Origin: Phenylobacterium sp. J367
GTDB taxonomy: Bacteria; Pseudomonadota; Alphaproteobacteria; Caulobacterales; Caulobacteraceae
Direction of reading: 5' to 3'
NCBI RefSeq assembly: GCF_024699985.1
Contig: NZ_JAJONA010000001.1
Coordinates: forward strand, 2,480,001-2,544,000
Length of the DNA: 64,000 nt
Part shown: piece by piece, positions 38,928 through 49,002 of the stretch
How positions within the stretch are numbered: position 1 is the stretch's first letter
How the letters are laid out: every line of letters starts with the position of its first letter
Program-made: the position numbers and the translations under genes
The notes under the pieces: generated by a model
The model's input: only the letters and a program-made list of their open reading frames with translations
Told to the model about the DNA's origin: nothing
Database searches by the model: none

Positions 38928-40592
38928 TCAGAGGATGCCGGGCAGGTCGAGGGCCTTTTCGCGGGCGCAGGCGAGGGCCTCGGGGTAGCCGGCGTCGGCG
39001 TGGCGCATGACGCCGGTGGCCGGGTCGTTCCAGAGCACGCGCTCGATGCGCTTCGCGGCCGCGTCGGTGCCGTCGCAGACGATGACCATGCCGGAGTGCT
39101 GGGAATAGCCCATGCCGACCCCGCCGCCGTGGTGCAGGCTGACCCAGGTGGCGCCCGAAGCGGTGTTGAGCAGCGCGTTCAGCAGAGGCCAGTCGGAGAC
39201 CGCGTCGGAGCCGTCGCGCATGGCCTCGGTCTCGCGGTTCGGCGAGGCGACGGAGCCGGAATCCAGGTGGTCGCGGCCGATGACGACGGGCGCCTTCAGC
39301 TCGCCGGTGCGGACCATCTCGTTGAAGGCCAGGCCCAGCCGGTGGCGATCGCCCAGGCCCACCCAGCAGATCCGGGCCGGCAGGCCCTGGAAGCGGATCT
39401 TGCGGGCCGCCATGTCGAGCCAGTTGTGCAGGTGCGGATTGTCCGGGATCAGCTCCTTCACCTTGGCGTCGGTGGCGGCGATGTCGGCCGGATCGCCGGA
39501 AAGCGCCGCCCAGCGGAACGGCCCGATGCCCCGGCAGAACAGCGGGCGGATGTAGGCCGGCACGAAGCCCGGGAAGTCGAAGGCGTCGGTGACGCCGGCG
39601 TCCTTGGCCACCTGGCGGATGTTGTTGCCGTAGTCGACGGTGGGCACGCCGCGCCGCCGGAACTCCAGCATGGCGCGGACGTGCTCGGCCATGCTCTCGC
39701 GGGCGGCCTCCTCGACCTGCTTGGGGTCCTGGTCGCGCATGGCGGCCCAGCGCTCGAGCGTCCAGCCCTTCGGCAGGTAGCCGTTGATGGGATCGTGGGC
39801 GGACGTCTGGTCGGTGAGCAGGTCGGGCTTCACCCCGCGGGCGAGGATCTCCGGCAGCACCTCGCAGGCGTTGCCGAGCAGGCCGACGGAGACGGCCTCT
39901 TTCTTCGCCGTGGCGTCGGCGATGATCGCCAGCGCCTCGTCGAGGCTCTCGGCGGCGCGGTCGAGGTAGCCGGTGCGCAGCCGCATCTCGATACGGCTCG
40001 GCTGGCATTCGATGGCCAGGCACGAGGCGCCGGCCATGACGGCGGCGAGGGGCTGGGCGCCGCCCATGCCGCCGAGCCCGGCGGTGAGCAACCACTTGCC
40101 GGAGAGATCGCCGGCATAGTGCTGGCGGCCCATCTCCACGAAGGTCTCGTAGGTGCCCTGCACGATCCCCTGGGTGCCGATGTAGATCCAGGAGCCGGCG
40201 GTCATCTGGCCGTACATGGCCAGGCCCTTGCGATCGAGCTCGTTGAAGTGGTCCCAGTCGGCCCACTTCGGCACCAGGTTGGAGTTGGCGATCAAGACCC
40301 GGGGCGCATCGGCGTGGGTGCGGAAGACGCCGACCGGCTTGCCCGACTGGACGAGCAGGGTCTGGTCGTCCTCCAGCCGCTTCAGGGTCTCGACGATGGC
40401 GTCATAGCTCTCCCAGTCCCGGGCCGCGCGGCCGATGCCGCCATAGACGACGAGGTCGGCCGGATTCTCGGCCACGTCCGGATGCAGATTGTTCATCAGC
40501 ATCCGTAAGGGGGCTTCCGTTAGCCAGGACTTCGCCGAGAGCTCGGTCCCGGTGGCGGGCTTGATGACGCGGGTGGGGTCGTGGCGGGTCAT
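38928..40592 (-). CDS. hutU: Urocanate hydratase
   Basis: 554 residues, complete and unbroken. It converts urocanate to imidazolone propionate with tightly bound NAD+. '[19 protein letters not shown]' and '[17 protein letters not shown]' start it; '[19 protein letters not shown]' and the Gly-rich '[15 protein letters not shown]' (NAD site) are conserved, and '[18 protein letters not shown]' with '[16 protein letters not shown]' form the active-site end. Length equals the usual 550-560. It lies between hutG and hutD in the divergent Hut operon. Confidence 0.96.
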   Translation of the reverse strand: MTRHDPTRVIKPATGTELSAKSWLTEAPLRMLMNNLHPDVAENPADLVVYGGIGRAARDWESYDAIVETLKRLEDDQTLLVQSGKPVGVFRTHADAPRVLIANSNLVPKWADWDHFNELDRKGLAMYGQMTAGSWIYIGTQGIVQGTYETFVEMGRQHYAGDLSGKWLLTAGLGGMGGAQPLAAVMAGASCLAIECQPSRIEMRLRTGYLDRAAESLDEALAIIADATAKKEAVSVGLLGNACEVLPEILARGVKPDLLTDQTSAHDPINGYLPKGWTLERWAAMRDQDPKQVEEAARESMAEHVRAMLEFRRRGVPTVDYGNNIRQVAKDAGVTDAFDFPGFVPAYIRPLFCRGIGPFRWAALSGDPADIAATDAKVKELIPDNPHLHNWLDMAARKIRFQGLPARICWVGLGDRHRLGLAFNEMVRTGELKAPVVIGRDHLDSGSVASPNRETEAMRDGSDAVSDWPLLNALLNTASGATWVSLHHGGGVGMGYSQHSGMVIVCDGTDAAAKRIERVLWNDPATGVMRHADAGYPEALACAREKALDLPGIL

Positions 40593-40604
40593 GCCAATCT
40601 TTTC

Positions 40605-41418
40605 CTAGGAACGGGCGAAATCCAGGCAGGCCCCCAGCACGTCCTCCAGCACGCGGCGCATGAAGCGGGCGCGGGCGGGGTCGTAGGGGGGTGGGCCAGG
40701 TGTCGGGTGTCGGCGGCGTGTCGGGATCGTCCATGTAGCCGCGGCAGGCGAGTTCCATCTGCAGGGCGTGGACGCCGGCGGCGGGCTGGCCGTAGTGGCG
40801 GGTGGTCCAGCCGCCCTTGAAGCGCCCGTTGACGACGCAGCTGAAGTCCGAGGCCTCGCAGACCGCCTCCACGGCGTCCGCGAGCAACGGGTCGCAGCTC
40901 GCGCCCGAATTGGTGCCGATGTTGAAGTTGGGCAGCTCGCCGTCGAACAGCCGCGGGATGCGCGAGCGGATCGAGTGGGCCTCGTAGAGCACGACCTGGC
41001 CGTGGGCGGCCCGGAGGCGGTCCAACTCGGCAGCCAGCGCCGCGTGGTACGGCTCGAAGTACGTCGTGCGCCGCCGGGCGACCTCGGCGGCGTCGGGCTC
41101 CTGGCCGGGGCTGTAGAGCGGCTCGCCATCGAAGGTCGTGGTCGGGCAGAGTTCGGTGGTGGCCTGGCCGGGATAGAGCGAGGCGCCGGACGGGTCGCGG
41201 TTCACGTCAATGACGGTCCGCGAGATCGGCGTGCGGACCAGGGTCGCGCCGAGATCCTTCGCGAAGTCGTAGAGCTGGTGGATCCACCAGTCGGCGTCCT
41301 TGCGGGCGAGCCACGGATCAACCAGCCGCGCCTCGATGTCCGCCGGGATGTCGGTCCCGGTGTGCGGGAAGCTGACGACCAGGGGCGCGTCGCCGCGGTG
41401 GACCTCGACGAAGCTCAT
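40605..41418 (-). CDS. hutG: N-formylglutamate deformylase, frame broken at 40686-40691
   Basis: About 270 residues if one base is removed from the G6 run at 40686-40691. 'PLVVSFPHTGTDIPADIEAR' and 'TPISRTVIDVNRDPSGASLY', 'VVLYEAHSIRSRIPRLFDGE' and 'LPNFNIGTNSGASCDP' carry the metal-binding His/Glu/Asp residues of the family. The second frame ends 'ARFMRRVLEDVLGACLDFAR'. It hydrolyses N-formyl-glutamate to glutamate and formate, the last step of the five-step pathway that uses HutF. It begins immediately after the hutH stop codon (no gap), implying coupling. Confidence 0.92.
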
Positions 41419-42951
41419 CTAGGCGACGCCCGGCAAGCCGAGTCCCGCGGCGACGATCAGGTCGCCGGAGCGGACGAGGTCGCAGGCGGCCTCCATGTCG
41501 GGGGCCATGTGGCGGTCGTGGTCGAGGGTCGGAACCCAGGCGCGCAGCGTCGCGCGGACCCGTTCCAGGGCGGCGCTGGAGGTCAGCGGCTGGTGGAAGT
41601 CGCAGCCTTGCGCGGCGGCCAGGAGTTCGATGCCGATGACCGCGGTGGCGTTCCTCACCATCGGCAGAAGGCGCGCCGAGCCGTGGGCGGCCATGGAGAC
41701 GTGGTCCTCCTGGTTAGCGGAGGTCGGGATCGAGTCCACGCTGGCCGGGTAGGCGCGCTGCTTGTTCTCGGAGACCAGCGCGGCGGCGGTCACCTGCGGG
41801 ATCATGAAGCCGGAGTTGAGGCCCGGCTTCGGCGTCAGGAAGGCCGGCAGGCCGGAGAGCGCCGGGTCGACCAGCATGGCGATGCGGCGCTCCGCGAGGC
41901 TGCCGATCTCGCAGACGGCGAGCGCGATGATGTCGGCGGCGAAGGCCACCGGCTCGGCGTGGAAGTTGCCGCCGGACAGCGCCACGTCCTCCCCGGCGAA
42001 GATCAGCGGGTTGTCGGTAACGCCGTTGGCCTCGCGCTCAAGGGTGGTCGCGGCCTGGCGCAGGATGTCGAGGGCCGCGCCCATGACCTGCGGCTGGCAG
42101 CGCAGGCAATAGGGGGTCCTGCACCCGCTCGTCGTCCTTAAGGTGCGAGGCCCGGATCGCCGAGCCGGCCATCAGCTCGCGCAGGGCGGCGGCGGCGGCG
42201 ATCTGGCCGGGCTGCTTGCGGAGCGTGTGGATGCGCGGGTCGAACGGAGTGTCCGAGCCCTTGGCGGCCTCGGTGGAGAGCGCGCCGGTGACCAGCGCCG
42301 CCTGGAACAGGCGCTCGGCCTCGAACAGGCCGGCGAGCGCGTTGGCCGTGGAGAACTGGGTGCCGTTCAGGAGGGCGAGGCCTTCCTTGGGACCGAGCGT
42401 CAGCGGGGCGAGGCCGGCCTCGCGCAGCGCCGGCTCGGCGGGGAGGCGGCGGCCGTCCACCTCGATCTCGCCGACGCCGATCATGGCGGCGGCCATGTGG
42501 GCGAGGGGGCGCGAGGTCGCCGGAGGGGCCGACCGAGCCCTGGCTGGGGATGACCGGGGGTCAGACCCTTGGCCAGCATGGCTTCGAGCAGTTCCACCGT
42601 TTCCACGCGGACGCCCGAGGCGCCCTGGGCGAGGCTGGCGGCCTTGAGGGCCAGCATCAGGCGGACGATCGCCGTGGGCGACGGGTCGCCCGTGCCGGCC
42701 GCATGGGAAAGGACGATGTTGCGCTGGAGCGTGGCGAGGTCGGCGTCGTCGATACGGACGGTGGCCAGCTTCCCGAAGCCGGTGTTGATGCCATAGACCG
42801 GCTCGCCCTTCGCGAGGATCCGGCCCACGGCGGCGGCGCTCTCGGCGATGCCCGGCCGGCACGCGTCGTCGAGGCTGACGGACGCGCCGCGGTAGACCTC
42901 GCGCCACTGATCGAGCGTGGCGTCGCCGGGTTGCAGCAGGACTTCGGTCAA
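41419..42951 (-). CDS. hutH: Histidine ammonia-lyase, three frame breaks
   Basis: About 509 residues after removing one base from each of the G5 runs at 42112-42116, 42507-42511 and 42556-42560. The gene starts with TTG 42951, overlapping the hutI stop and preceded by GGAGGGG. '[16 protein letters not shown]' is the inner loop with the catalytic Tyr, and the repaired centre reads '[20 protein letters not shown]'. It deaminates histidine to urocanate with the MIO cofactor formed from Ala-Ser-Gly; here the first MIO residue appears as Pro (GPSG for GASG), which could be another consensus error. '[12 protein letters not shown]' and '[15 protein letters not shown]' complete the active site. Confidence 0.9.
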
Positions 42952-44153
42952 TGACCCCTCCAGACGCGCGCATGGAGCGGATTGAACCCCATGCGGTAGA
43001 CAAGTTCGGCCGGCCGCTCGACGTCCCAGATGGCGAGGTCGCAGGCCTTGCCGGCCTCCAGCGTGCCGATCTCGGCGCCGAGGCCGAGCGCGCCGGCGGC
43101 GTGCCGGGTGACGCCCAGCAGGCACTCCTCGACGGTGAGGCGGAACAGCGTCGCGCCCATGTTGAGGACCAGCAGGATCGAGGTGAGCGGCGAGGTGCCG
43201 GGATTGCAGTCGGTGGCGAGCGCCATGGGGACCTGCGCCGCGCGGGAGGGCCTCGATCGGCGGCAGCTTCGTATCCCGCAGGAAATAGTAGGCGCCGGGC
43301 AGCAGGACGGCGGCCGTGCCGGCGGCCTTCATCGCGGCGATGCCGGCGTCGTCGAGGTGCTCCAGGTGGTCGGCGGAGAGGCCGTCGAACTCGGCGGCCA
43401 GGGCCGCGCCGTTCAGGTTGGAGAGCTGTTCGGCATGGAGCTTCACTGGCAGGCCGTGGGCTCGCGCGGCCTCGAAGACCCGGCGGGTCTGGGCAGGCGT
43501 GAAGCCGATCCCCTCGCAGAAGGCGTCGACGGCGTCGGCGAGGCCCTCGGCCGCGACGGCGGGGATCATCTCCTCGCAGACGAGGTCGATGTAGCCGTCG
43601 GGGTTACCGGCGAACTCCGGCGGCAGGGCGTGGGCGCCCAGGAAGGTCGTGGCGATCCGCACCGGGCGGACGGCGCCGAGCGCGCGGGCGGCGCGGAGCT
43701 GCTTCAGCTCGTCGGCGGTGGAGAGGCCGTAGCCCGACTTCACCTCGACGGTGGTCACCCCTCGGCGATCAGGGCGTCGAGGCGGGGCAGGGTCTGGGCG
43801 ACCAGCCCGGCCTCGGAGGCCTCGCGCGTGGCGCGCACGGTGGAGACGATGCCGCCGCCGGCCCGGGCGATCTCCTCGTAGGTCGCCCCGGCGAGGCGAA
43901 GCTCGAACTCGTGGGCCCGGTCGCCGGCGTGGACGAGATGGGTATGCGGGTCGATCAGGCCGGGCGTGATCCAGCGGCCTTCGCAGTCGGTGGCGGCCGG
44001 GGCCTCGAAGGCCGGCGCGTCGGCCGCCGGGCCGGCATAGAGGATGCGGCCGTCCTGGCAGGCGACCACGCCGTCCGCGACCTCGCCGAGGCCGGGCAGG
44101 GCGGGGCTCATCGTGGCCAGGCGGGCGTTCCGCCAGATGCGGTCGCAGCGCAC
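42948..44153 (-). CDS. hutI: Imidazolonepropionase, two frame breaks
   Basis: About 401 residues; the breaks near 43756 (one G missing) and 43244-43246 (one extra) cancel. Start at GTG 44153, 6 bases after AAGGAGG; the ATG at 44159 is too close to that ribosome site. '[20 protein letters not shown]' carries the H-x-H zinc ligands, '[19 protein letters not shown]' and '[15 protein letters not shown]' the further His ligands, and '[12 protein letters not shown]' the metal Asp. It hydrolyses 4-imidazolone-5-propionate to formimino-glutamate. First gene of the minus-strand Hut operon. Confidence 0.92.
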
Positions 44154-44204
44154 CGTCATCCTCCTTGGCTTCGGCGTCGTACTCACCTAGCGCCGAGCGT
44201 TCTT

Positions 44205-44220
44205 ATTGTATAGACATAAT
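44205..44220. promoter_or_regulatory. AT-rich near-palindrome between hutI and hutF, candidate HutC operator
   Basis: ATTGTATAGACATAAT matches its reverse complement at 10 of 16 positions and contains the TGTATA element typical of GntR/HutC operators. It ends four bases before the hutF ATG and about 50 bases from the hutI start. TATAGA (44209-44214) could serve as the -10 of hutF, making the hutF transcript leaderless. Confidence 0.5.
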
Positions 44221-44223
44221 GGC

Positions 44224-45577
44224 ATGAGCGCGCTCTGGTTCGAACAGGCCCTGACGGCGTCCGGCTGGGCGCGCGGCGTCCGCGTGGAGCTCGCCGAGGG
44301 ACGGATCGCCCGGCTGGAAACCGGCGTCGAGGCGGGCGGCGCGGCGCGCCACGGGATCGCCCTGCCGGGCCTGCCGAACCTGCACAGCCATGCGTTCCAG
44401 CGGGCGATGGCCGGGCTGACGGAGGTCAGGGGCCCGGGCGACGACAGCTTCTGGACCTGGCGCGAGCTGATGTACCGGTTCGTGGACCGGCTCGGCCCCG
44501 ACGAGCTCGAGGCCGTCGCGGCGCTGGCCTTCGTCGAGATGCTGGAGCGCGGCTTCACCCGGGTCGGCGAATTCCACTACCTGCATCATGACCTGGGCGG
44601 GGCGCCGTTCGCGGACCCGGCCGAGATGTCGGCGCGGATCGCGGCGGCGGCGGACGCTGCGGGGATCGGGCTCACCCTGCTGCCGGTGTTCTATGCGCAC
44701 TCCGGATTCGGCGGCCAGGGCGCCAGCTGCGGGCCAAGCGCGGTTCGTCCACGATCCCGACGGCTTCGCCCGGCTGGTGGAGGGCGCGCAGGCGGCGATC
44801 GGGCGGTTGCCGGGGGGCGTCGTGGGCGTCGCGCCGCACAGTCTGAGGGCGGTCACCGAGGGCGAACTGGCCGCCGTCAGCCGCCTGGGCGACGGGCCGG
44901 TGCATATCCACATCGCGGAACAGACGGCGGAGGTCGACGCGTGCCTCGCCTGGAGCGGGCGCCGCCCCGTGGACTGGCTGCTGCATCATGCGGAGGTGGA
45001 CGGCCGCTGGTGCCTGGTGCACGCGACGCACATGACGGCCGGCGAGACCCGGGCCCTGGCGGCGAGCGGCGCCGTCGCCGGCCTCTGCCCGGTCACCGAG
45101 GCCAACCTCGGCGACGGGGTCTTCCCGGGCGCGGACTACCTGGCGGCCGGCGGCCGGTTCGGCGTGGGCTCGGACAGCAATGTGCGGATCGATGCGGCCG
45201 AGGAGCTGCGGCTGCTGGAGTATTCCCAGCGGCTGACGGCGCGGGCGCGCAATGTCCTGGCCGGAGGGCCCGGGCGGTCCACGGGGGCGGACCTCTACCG
45301 CGGGGCGCTGGCGGGCGGGGCTCAGGCGCTGGGCGTCGCGGACGATGGGCTGGCGGAGGGGGCGGCGGCCGACATCGTGGCGCTGGACGCCGGTCATCCC
45401 GACCTCGCGGGCCGGTCGGGCGACCAGATCCTCGACAGCTATGTGTTCGCGGCGGGATCGGGCGCGGTGCGCGACGTCTGGCGGTTCGGCCGGCGTGTGG
45501 TGGCCGAGGGACGGCACACGGCGCGCGACGCGGTCGAGGCGCGCTACCGCACGGCGCTGGCCGGGCTCCTCGCATGA
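44224..45577 (+). CDS. hutF: Formimidoylglutamate deiminase, frame broken at 44718-44720
   Basis: About 450 residues if one G is removed near 44718-44720. 'ALPGLPNLHSHAFQRAMAG' carries the H-x-H metal site (amidohydrolase), 'WTWRELMYRFVDRLGPDEL' follows, repair gives 'GGQAPAAGQARFVHDPDGF', and 'APHSLRAVTEGEL', 'VHIHIAEQTAEVDACLAWSG' and 'VGSDSNVRIDAAEELRLLEY' give the remaining His and Asp ligands. It removes the imino group of N-formimino-glutamate as ammonia, giving N-formyl-glutamate for HutG. ATG 44224 has no Shine-Dalgarno and lies four bases after an AT-rich element, so initiation may be leaderless. Its stop overlaps hutC in ATGA. Confidence 0.92.
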
Positions 45578-46282
45578 GCGTCCTGCACCAGAAGATCCGC
45601 AGCGAGATCTCGGAGAAGATCCTCTCCGGCGAATGGCCGCCGGGCGCGCGCGTGCCGGCCGAGCACGAGCTGATGGCCCAGTACGGCTGCTCGCGGATGA
45701 CGGTGAACAAGGCGCTCGCGCCGCTGGCCGAGAGCGGGCTGATCGTCCGCCGCCGCAAGGCCGGCAGCTTCGTGGCGCGGCCGAAGATCCACTCGGCGGT
45801 GCTGGACATCCCCGACATCGCAGCGGAGGTCGCGGCGCGCCGGGAGGCCTATGGCTACGAGCTGCTGTCGCGGACCGTGCGCAAGGCGACCGAGGAGGAC
45901 CGCGCCGCGCTCGGACTCGACGGCTCGGCCAAGGTGCTGGCGCTGCGTTGTCTGCACCGGGCGGACGGGGGCGCCGTTCGGCCTGGAGGAGCGGTTGATC
46001 AACCTCTCCGCCGCGCCGGAGGTGGAGGGCGTGGACTTCGCCGCGAGCCCGCCGGGCGGCTGGCTCCTCGCCCACATCCCCTGGACCGAGGCCGAGCACC
46101 GGATCAGCGCGGCGCATCCGGCCGCGGGCGCCGCGAAGCTGCTGGGCGTGGCGGCGACGGCGGCCTGCCTGGTGCTGGAGCGCCGCACCTGGCGCGGCGA
46201 CGACCGCATCACCCACGTGCGGCTGACCTTCCCCGGCGAGGCCTACGACCTGGTGGCCAGGTTCACGCCGAACCGCGGCTGA
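45574..46282 (+). CDS. hutC: Histidine utilisation repressor HutC (GntR/HutC), frame broken at 45967-45971
   Basis: About 235 residues if one G is removed from the G5 run at 45967-45971. N-terminal winged helix 'LHQKIRSEISEKILSGEWPP' with 'LMAQYGCSRMTVNKALAPLA' (recognition helix) and the UTRA ligand domain 'FGLEERLINLSAAPEVEGVD' and 'HIPWTEAEHRISAAHP', the urocanate-binding region. In other bacteria HutC represses the hut genes until urocanate binds. Its ATGA overlap with hutF makes it a coupled second gene; the candidate operator at 44205-44220 lies upstream of both operons. Confidence 0.92.
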
Positions 46283-46286
46283 TCGG

Positions 46287-47606
46287 CTAGGCCATCGCCC
46301 GCACGGCCTGGAGCGCGAAGTCGACTTCCTGCGGCGAATTGCGGATCGACGGCGTGAGGCGGACGTGCGGCCGGGCGTAGGGCGCCACCGACGCCAGGAT
46401 CTTCCATTCGCGCAGCTTGGCCACCGCCTGGTTGGCGCTCATCCCGGCCACGTCGAAGGAGACGATGCCGGCGGAGAGCTCGCGCGAGCGGGGCGTCCAG
46501 AGCGTCACGTGCGGCATGGCGGCGAGCCCGGTCTTGAGCTGGTCGGCGAGTTCGGCGGTGCGGTCGGCGACGGCCTTGCGGCCCGCCCACTCGTGCAGGA
46601 CGAAGGCGTCGGAGAGCGCCCAGATGTGCTCGAAGGCCTTGAAGCCGCCGGGCGTCAGCCGGGCGCCCGTGCATTCCTGTGGCTCGGCGCCGGAGATCCA
46701 GTTGGAATAGGCGCTACTGTCCAGGAAGGTCGGGATGGTCGGCGCCATGGCCGACCAGCCGGCGGGCGAGCCCAGCACCACGCCGGTGCCGCGCGGGCCG
46801 AACAGCCACTTGTGGCAGCCGGCGAAGAAGAAGTCGGCGCCCAGCTCCTGGAAGCCCACGTCCTGGTTGGCGAAGCCGTGGACGCCGTCGACACAGACCA
46901 GCACCTGCTGGTCGGCGGGTCGCGTGGCGTTGATCGCGCGCACCCGCTGGCTGATCTGGGCGACGGGGACCTTCAGGCCGGTGGAGGAGAGCACCCAGGT
47001 CAGCGCCAGCACGCGCGTCGACGGGCCGATCTGGCCCACAACATTGGCGGCGAGGCTGTCGGGGGTGACCGTCTCCAGCCGGTCGTAGAGCGAGATGCGG
47101 CGGACCTTCGCGCCGGTGCGCATCGCCGCGAGCCTCAGCGCCTCGTGGGTGACGTAGTAGTCCTGATGGGTGGTCAGCACCTCCTGCCCGGGGCGCAGCA
47201 GGAGGCCATTGTAGACCAGGCCCGCCCCCATGGTGGTGGAGTCGGTGAGCGCCACGTCGCCCGCCGGCAGGCCCATGTAGCGTCCGACCGCCTGGCGGGC
47301 GGCGTTCTGGAGCCGGCGGTTGTTCTGTTCCAGGTATTCGATCGGCTGCTCGTCCAGCGCCCTGCGGTGCCGCTCGATCGCGTTGCGCACCTCGCGGGGG
47401 TGCGAGGCGATGAGCATGGCCGACATGTCGACCCGGTCGGGAGCGAGGACGAACTGGCTGCGCACGCGGGACCAGTCGACGGGCGGCTGTGGGGCGTGCG
47501 GCGGGGCGGCGACCTCCGGGGCGACCTGGGCGTGCGCTGGAACCGCGGCCGCGGCGGCCAGCGCGCCGCCGGACATCTGGAGAAGCTGACGCCGATCGAG
47601 ACCCAC
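46287..47606 (-). CDS. Tat-exported class V aminotransferase-like PLP protein
   Basis: 439 residues from GTG 47606, six bases after GGGAGG; the upstream ATG at 47636 lacks one. 'GLDRRQLLQMSGGALAAAA' is a twin-arginine signal with cleavage near AHAQ, so the folded PLP enzyme is exported. 'SQFVLAPDRVDMSAMLIASH' begins the fold-type I domain; 'VCVDGVHGFANQDVGF' holds the Asp that binds the pyridine nitrogen, and 'ADFFFAGCHKWLFGPRGTGV' the Schiff-base Lys. The class resembles isopenicillin-N epimerase and cysteine desulfurase-type enzymes. Reaction unknown; convergent with hutC, four bases apart. Confidence 0.85.
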   Translation of the reverse strand: MGLDRRQLLQMSGGALAAAAAVPAHAQVAPEVAAPPHAPQPPVDWSRVRSQFVLAPDRVDMSAMLIASHPREVRNAIERHRRALDEQPIEYLEQNNRRLQNAARQAVGRYMGLPAGDVALTDSTTMGAGLVYNGLLLRPGQEVLTTHQDYYVTHEALRLAAMRTGAKVRRISLYDRLETVTPDSLAANVVGQIGPSTRVLALTWVLSSTGLKVPVAQISQRVRAINATRPADQQVLVCVDGVHGFANQDVGFQELGADFFFAGCHKWLFGPRGTGVVLGSPAGWSAMAPTIPTFLDSSAYSNWISGAEPQECTGARLTPGGFKAFEHIWALSDAFVLHEWAGRKAVADRTAELADQLKTGLAAMPHVTLWTPRSRELSAGIVSFDVAGMSANQAVAKLREWKILASVAPYARPHVRLTPSIRNSPQEVDFALQAVRAMA

Positions 47607-47757
47607 AACGCACCTCCCGCCGGCAAGCGCCGCCATTCCCTGAACGCCGGGCGTAATTCCAAGCGGAGCCGGGGGTTCCGGGTGGGCCGCTCACGTTCGC
47701 TTGCCTGACCCAGGGGCGAGCGCCCTAGGCTCCGGTCGGAAGCATGGGGAGCGGCGC

Positions 47758-48501
47758 GTGGCGGACGATCTCTTCGACCTCACCGGCAAGGTGGCGCTGG
47801 TCACCGGTGGCAGCCGGGGGCTGGGGCTGCAGATGGTGCGGGCCTTCGCGAGGCACGGCGCCGACGTGATCGTCGCCAGCCGCAAGCTGGACGCCTGCGA
47901 GGCCGTCGCCGACGAGGTGCGGGCCATGGGGGGCCGGTCCCTGGCGGTGGCCGTGCACGCCGCGAAGTGGGACCAGATCGACGCCCTGATCGAGGCCGCC
48001 TACGCCGCGTTCGGACGCATCGACATCCTGGTGAACAACGCCGGCATGTCGCCCGCCGTCCCGAGCCACGAGGTGACGGAGGCGCTGTTCGACAGCGTGG
48101 TCGGGCTGAACTTCAAGGGCCCGTTCCGGCTCGCCAGCCAGGTGGCGAAGCGGATGGCCGACGGCGAGGGCGGGGTGATCGTCAACGTCTCGTCCTCGGG
48201 CGCGCTCGTGCCGCTGCCGGGCGCGGTGCCCTATTCGGGGGCGAAGGCGGCGCTGAACGCCATGACCGTGTCGCTGGCCCACGAGTACGGGCCGAAGGTG
48301 CGGGTCAACACCATCTCCGCCGGCCCCTTCCTCACCGACATCTCCAAGGCCTGGAGCGCCGAGGCCCGCGAAACCGCCGACAATGCGCTGCGCCGCCCCG
48401 GCCGCCCGGAGGAAGTGGTGACCACCGCCCTCTACCTGGCCAGCCCGGCGTCGTCGTTCACCACAGGGGCGATCGTGCGGGTGGACGGGGGGATGGGCTG
48501 A
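47758..48501 (+). CDS. SDR family oxidoreductase
   Basis: 247 residues from GTG 47758, with GGGGAG eight bases upstream; a longer start at 47701 is unlikely. 'VALVTGGSRGLGLQMV' is the T-G-x3-G-x-G cofactor site and 'ASRKL' following strand 2 favours NADP; 'ILVNNAG' follows, the catalytic Ser is in 'VNVSSSGALVPL' and 'YSGAK' gives Tyr-x3-Lys. The C-terminus 'TTGAIVRVDGGMG' is typical of classical SDRs. It oxidises or reduces an alcohol/ketone; substrate unknown. An inverted-repeat element follows directly. Confidence 0.9.
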   Translation: MADDLFDLTGKVALVTGGSRGLGLQMVRAFARHGADVIVASRKLDACEAVADEVRAMGGRSLAVAVHAAKWDQIDALIEAAYAAFGRIDILVNNAGMSPAVPSHEVTEALFDSVVGLNFKGPFRLASQVAKRMADGEGGVIVNVSSSGALVPLPGAVPYSGAKAALNAMTVSLAHEYGPKVRVNTISAGPFLTDISKAWSAEARETADNALRRPGRPEEVVTTALYLASPASSFTTGAIVRVDGGMG

Positions 48502-48504
48502 AGG

Positions 48505-48681
48505 TTCCTCTCCCCCCGAGGCGAAGCCCGAGAGGGAGAGGGTAGGGTGAGGGGCGGCTCGTGAGAACATTTTTCACCGGCGAGCGGGCGAGGGCCCTCG
48601 GGCTCTGATCCGGAGCGGCGGCGAGGGCCAGCCGGCCCCTCACCCTACCCTCTCCCTCTCCGCTGCGCGGGGGAGAGGGAG
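48505..48681. repeat. Intergenic inverted repeat, class B, invading the DUF1905 gene end
   Basis: Left half CCTCTCCCCCCGAGG...GAGAGGGTAGGGTGAGGGGC and right half GGCCCCTCACCCTACCCTCTCC...GGGAGAGGGA are imperfect reverse complements, as in the element at 32127-32300, with which it shares the AGGGTGAGGGGC box. Its right end supplies the last 12 codons and the stop of the DUF1905 gene. Confidence 0.75.
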
Positions 48682-48986
48682 GCGTTGGCATACACCCTGA
48701 GCGTCAGCGGCACGAGGTGGCCGGCGGTGACGCCGGTGCGGTCGCGGACGTCGTCCTTCAGGGGCAGGTAGTAGGTCCCGTTCTTCGGGAATAGCGCGGT
48801 GGCGAAGGCGTGGCCGGCGATCTCGGCCTCGGCCGGCACCATACCCCAGCCGTAGCTGACCGCGCGGGAGACGGCCTTGAGTTCGGCGGCCTCGGGGGCC
48901 GGGACGGGGATGAAGAAGTAGGGCGACGGCCCGCGCCAGTGGATGGCCTCGGCCTCGAAGGCGAGCTCGAGCAGGAGGTCAGGCAT
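48645..48986 (-). CDS. DUF1905 domain protein
   Basis: 113 residues from ATG 48986. 'LLLELAFEAEAIHWRGPSP' and 'YGWGMVPAEAEIAGHAFATA' with 'LFPKNGTYYLPLKDDVRD' are DUF1905; the family is a small beta-barrel of unknown function in the cytoplasm. The final residues (NASLSPAQRRGRG) are encoded by the inverted repeat at 48505-48681, so the natural stop may have been lost or replaced when the element inserted. Isolated between two repeats. Confidence 0.72.
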   Translation of the reverse strand: MPDLLLELAFEAEAIHWRGPSPYFFIPVPAPEAAELKAVSRAVSYGWGMVPAEAEIAGHAFATALFPKNGTYYLPLKDDVRDRTGVTAGHLVPLTLRVYANASLSPAQRRGRG

Positions 48987-49002
48987 GCCGTCCCCGGTTG
49001 GA

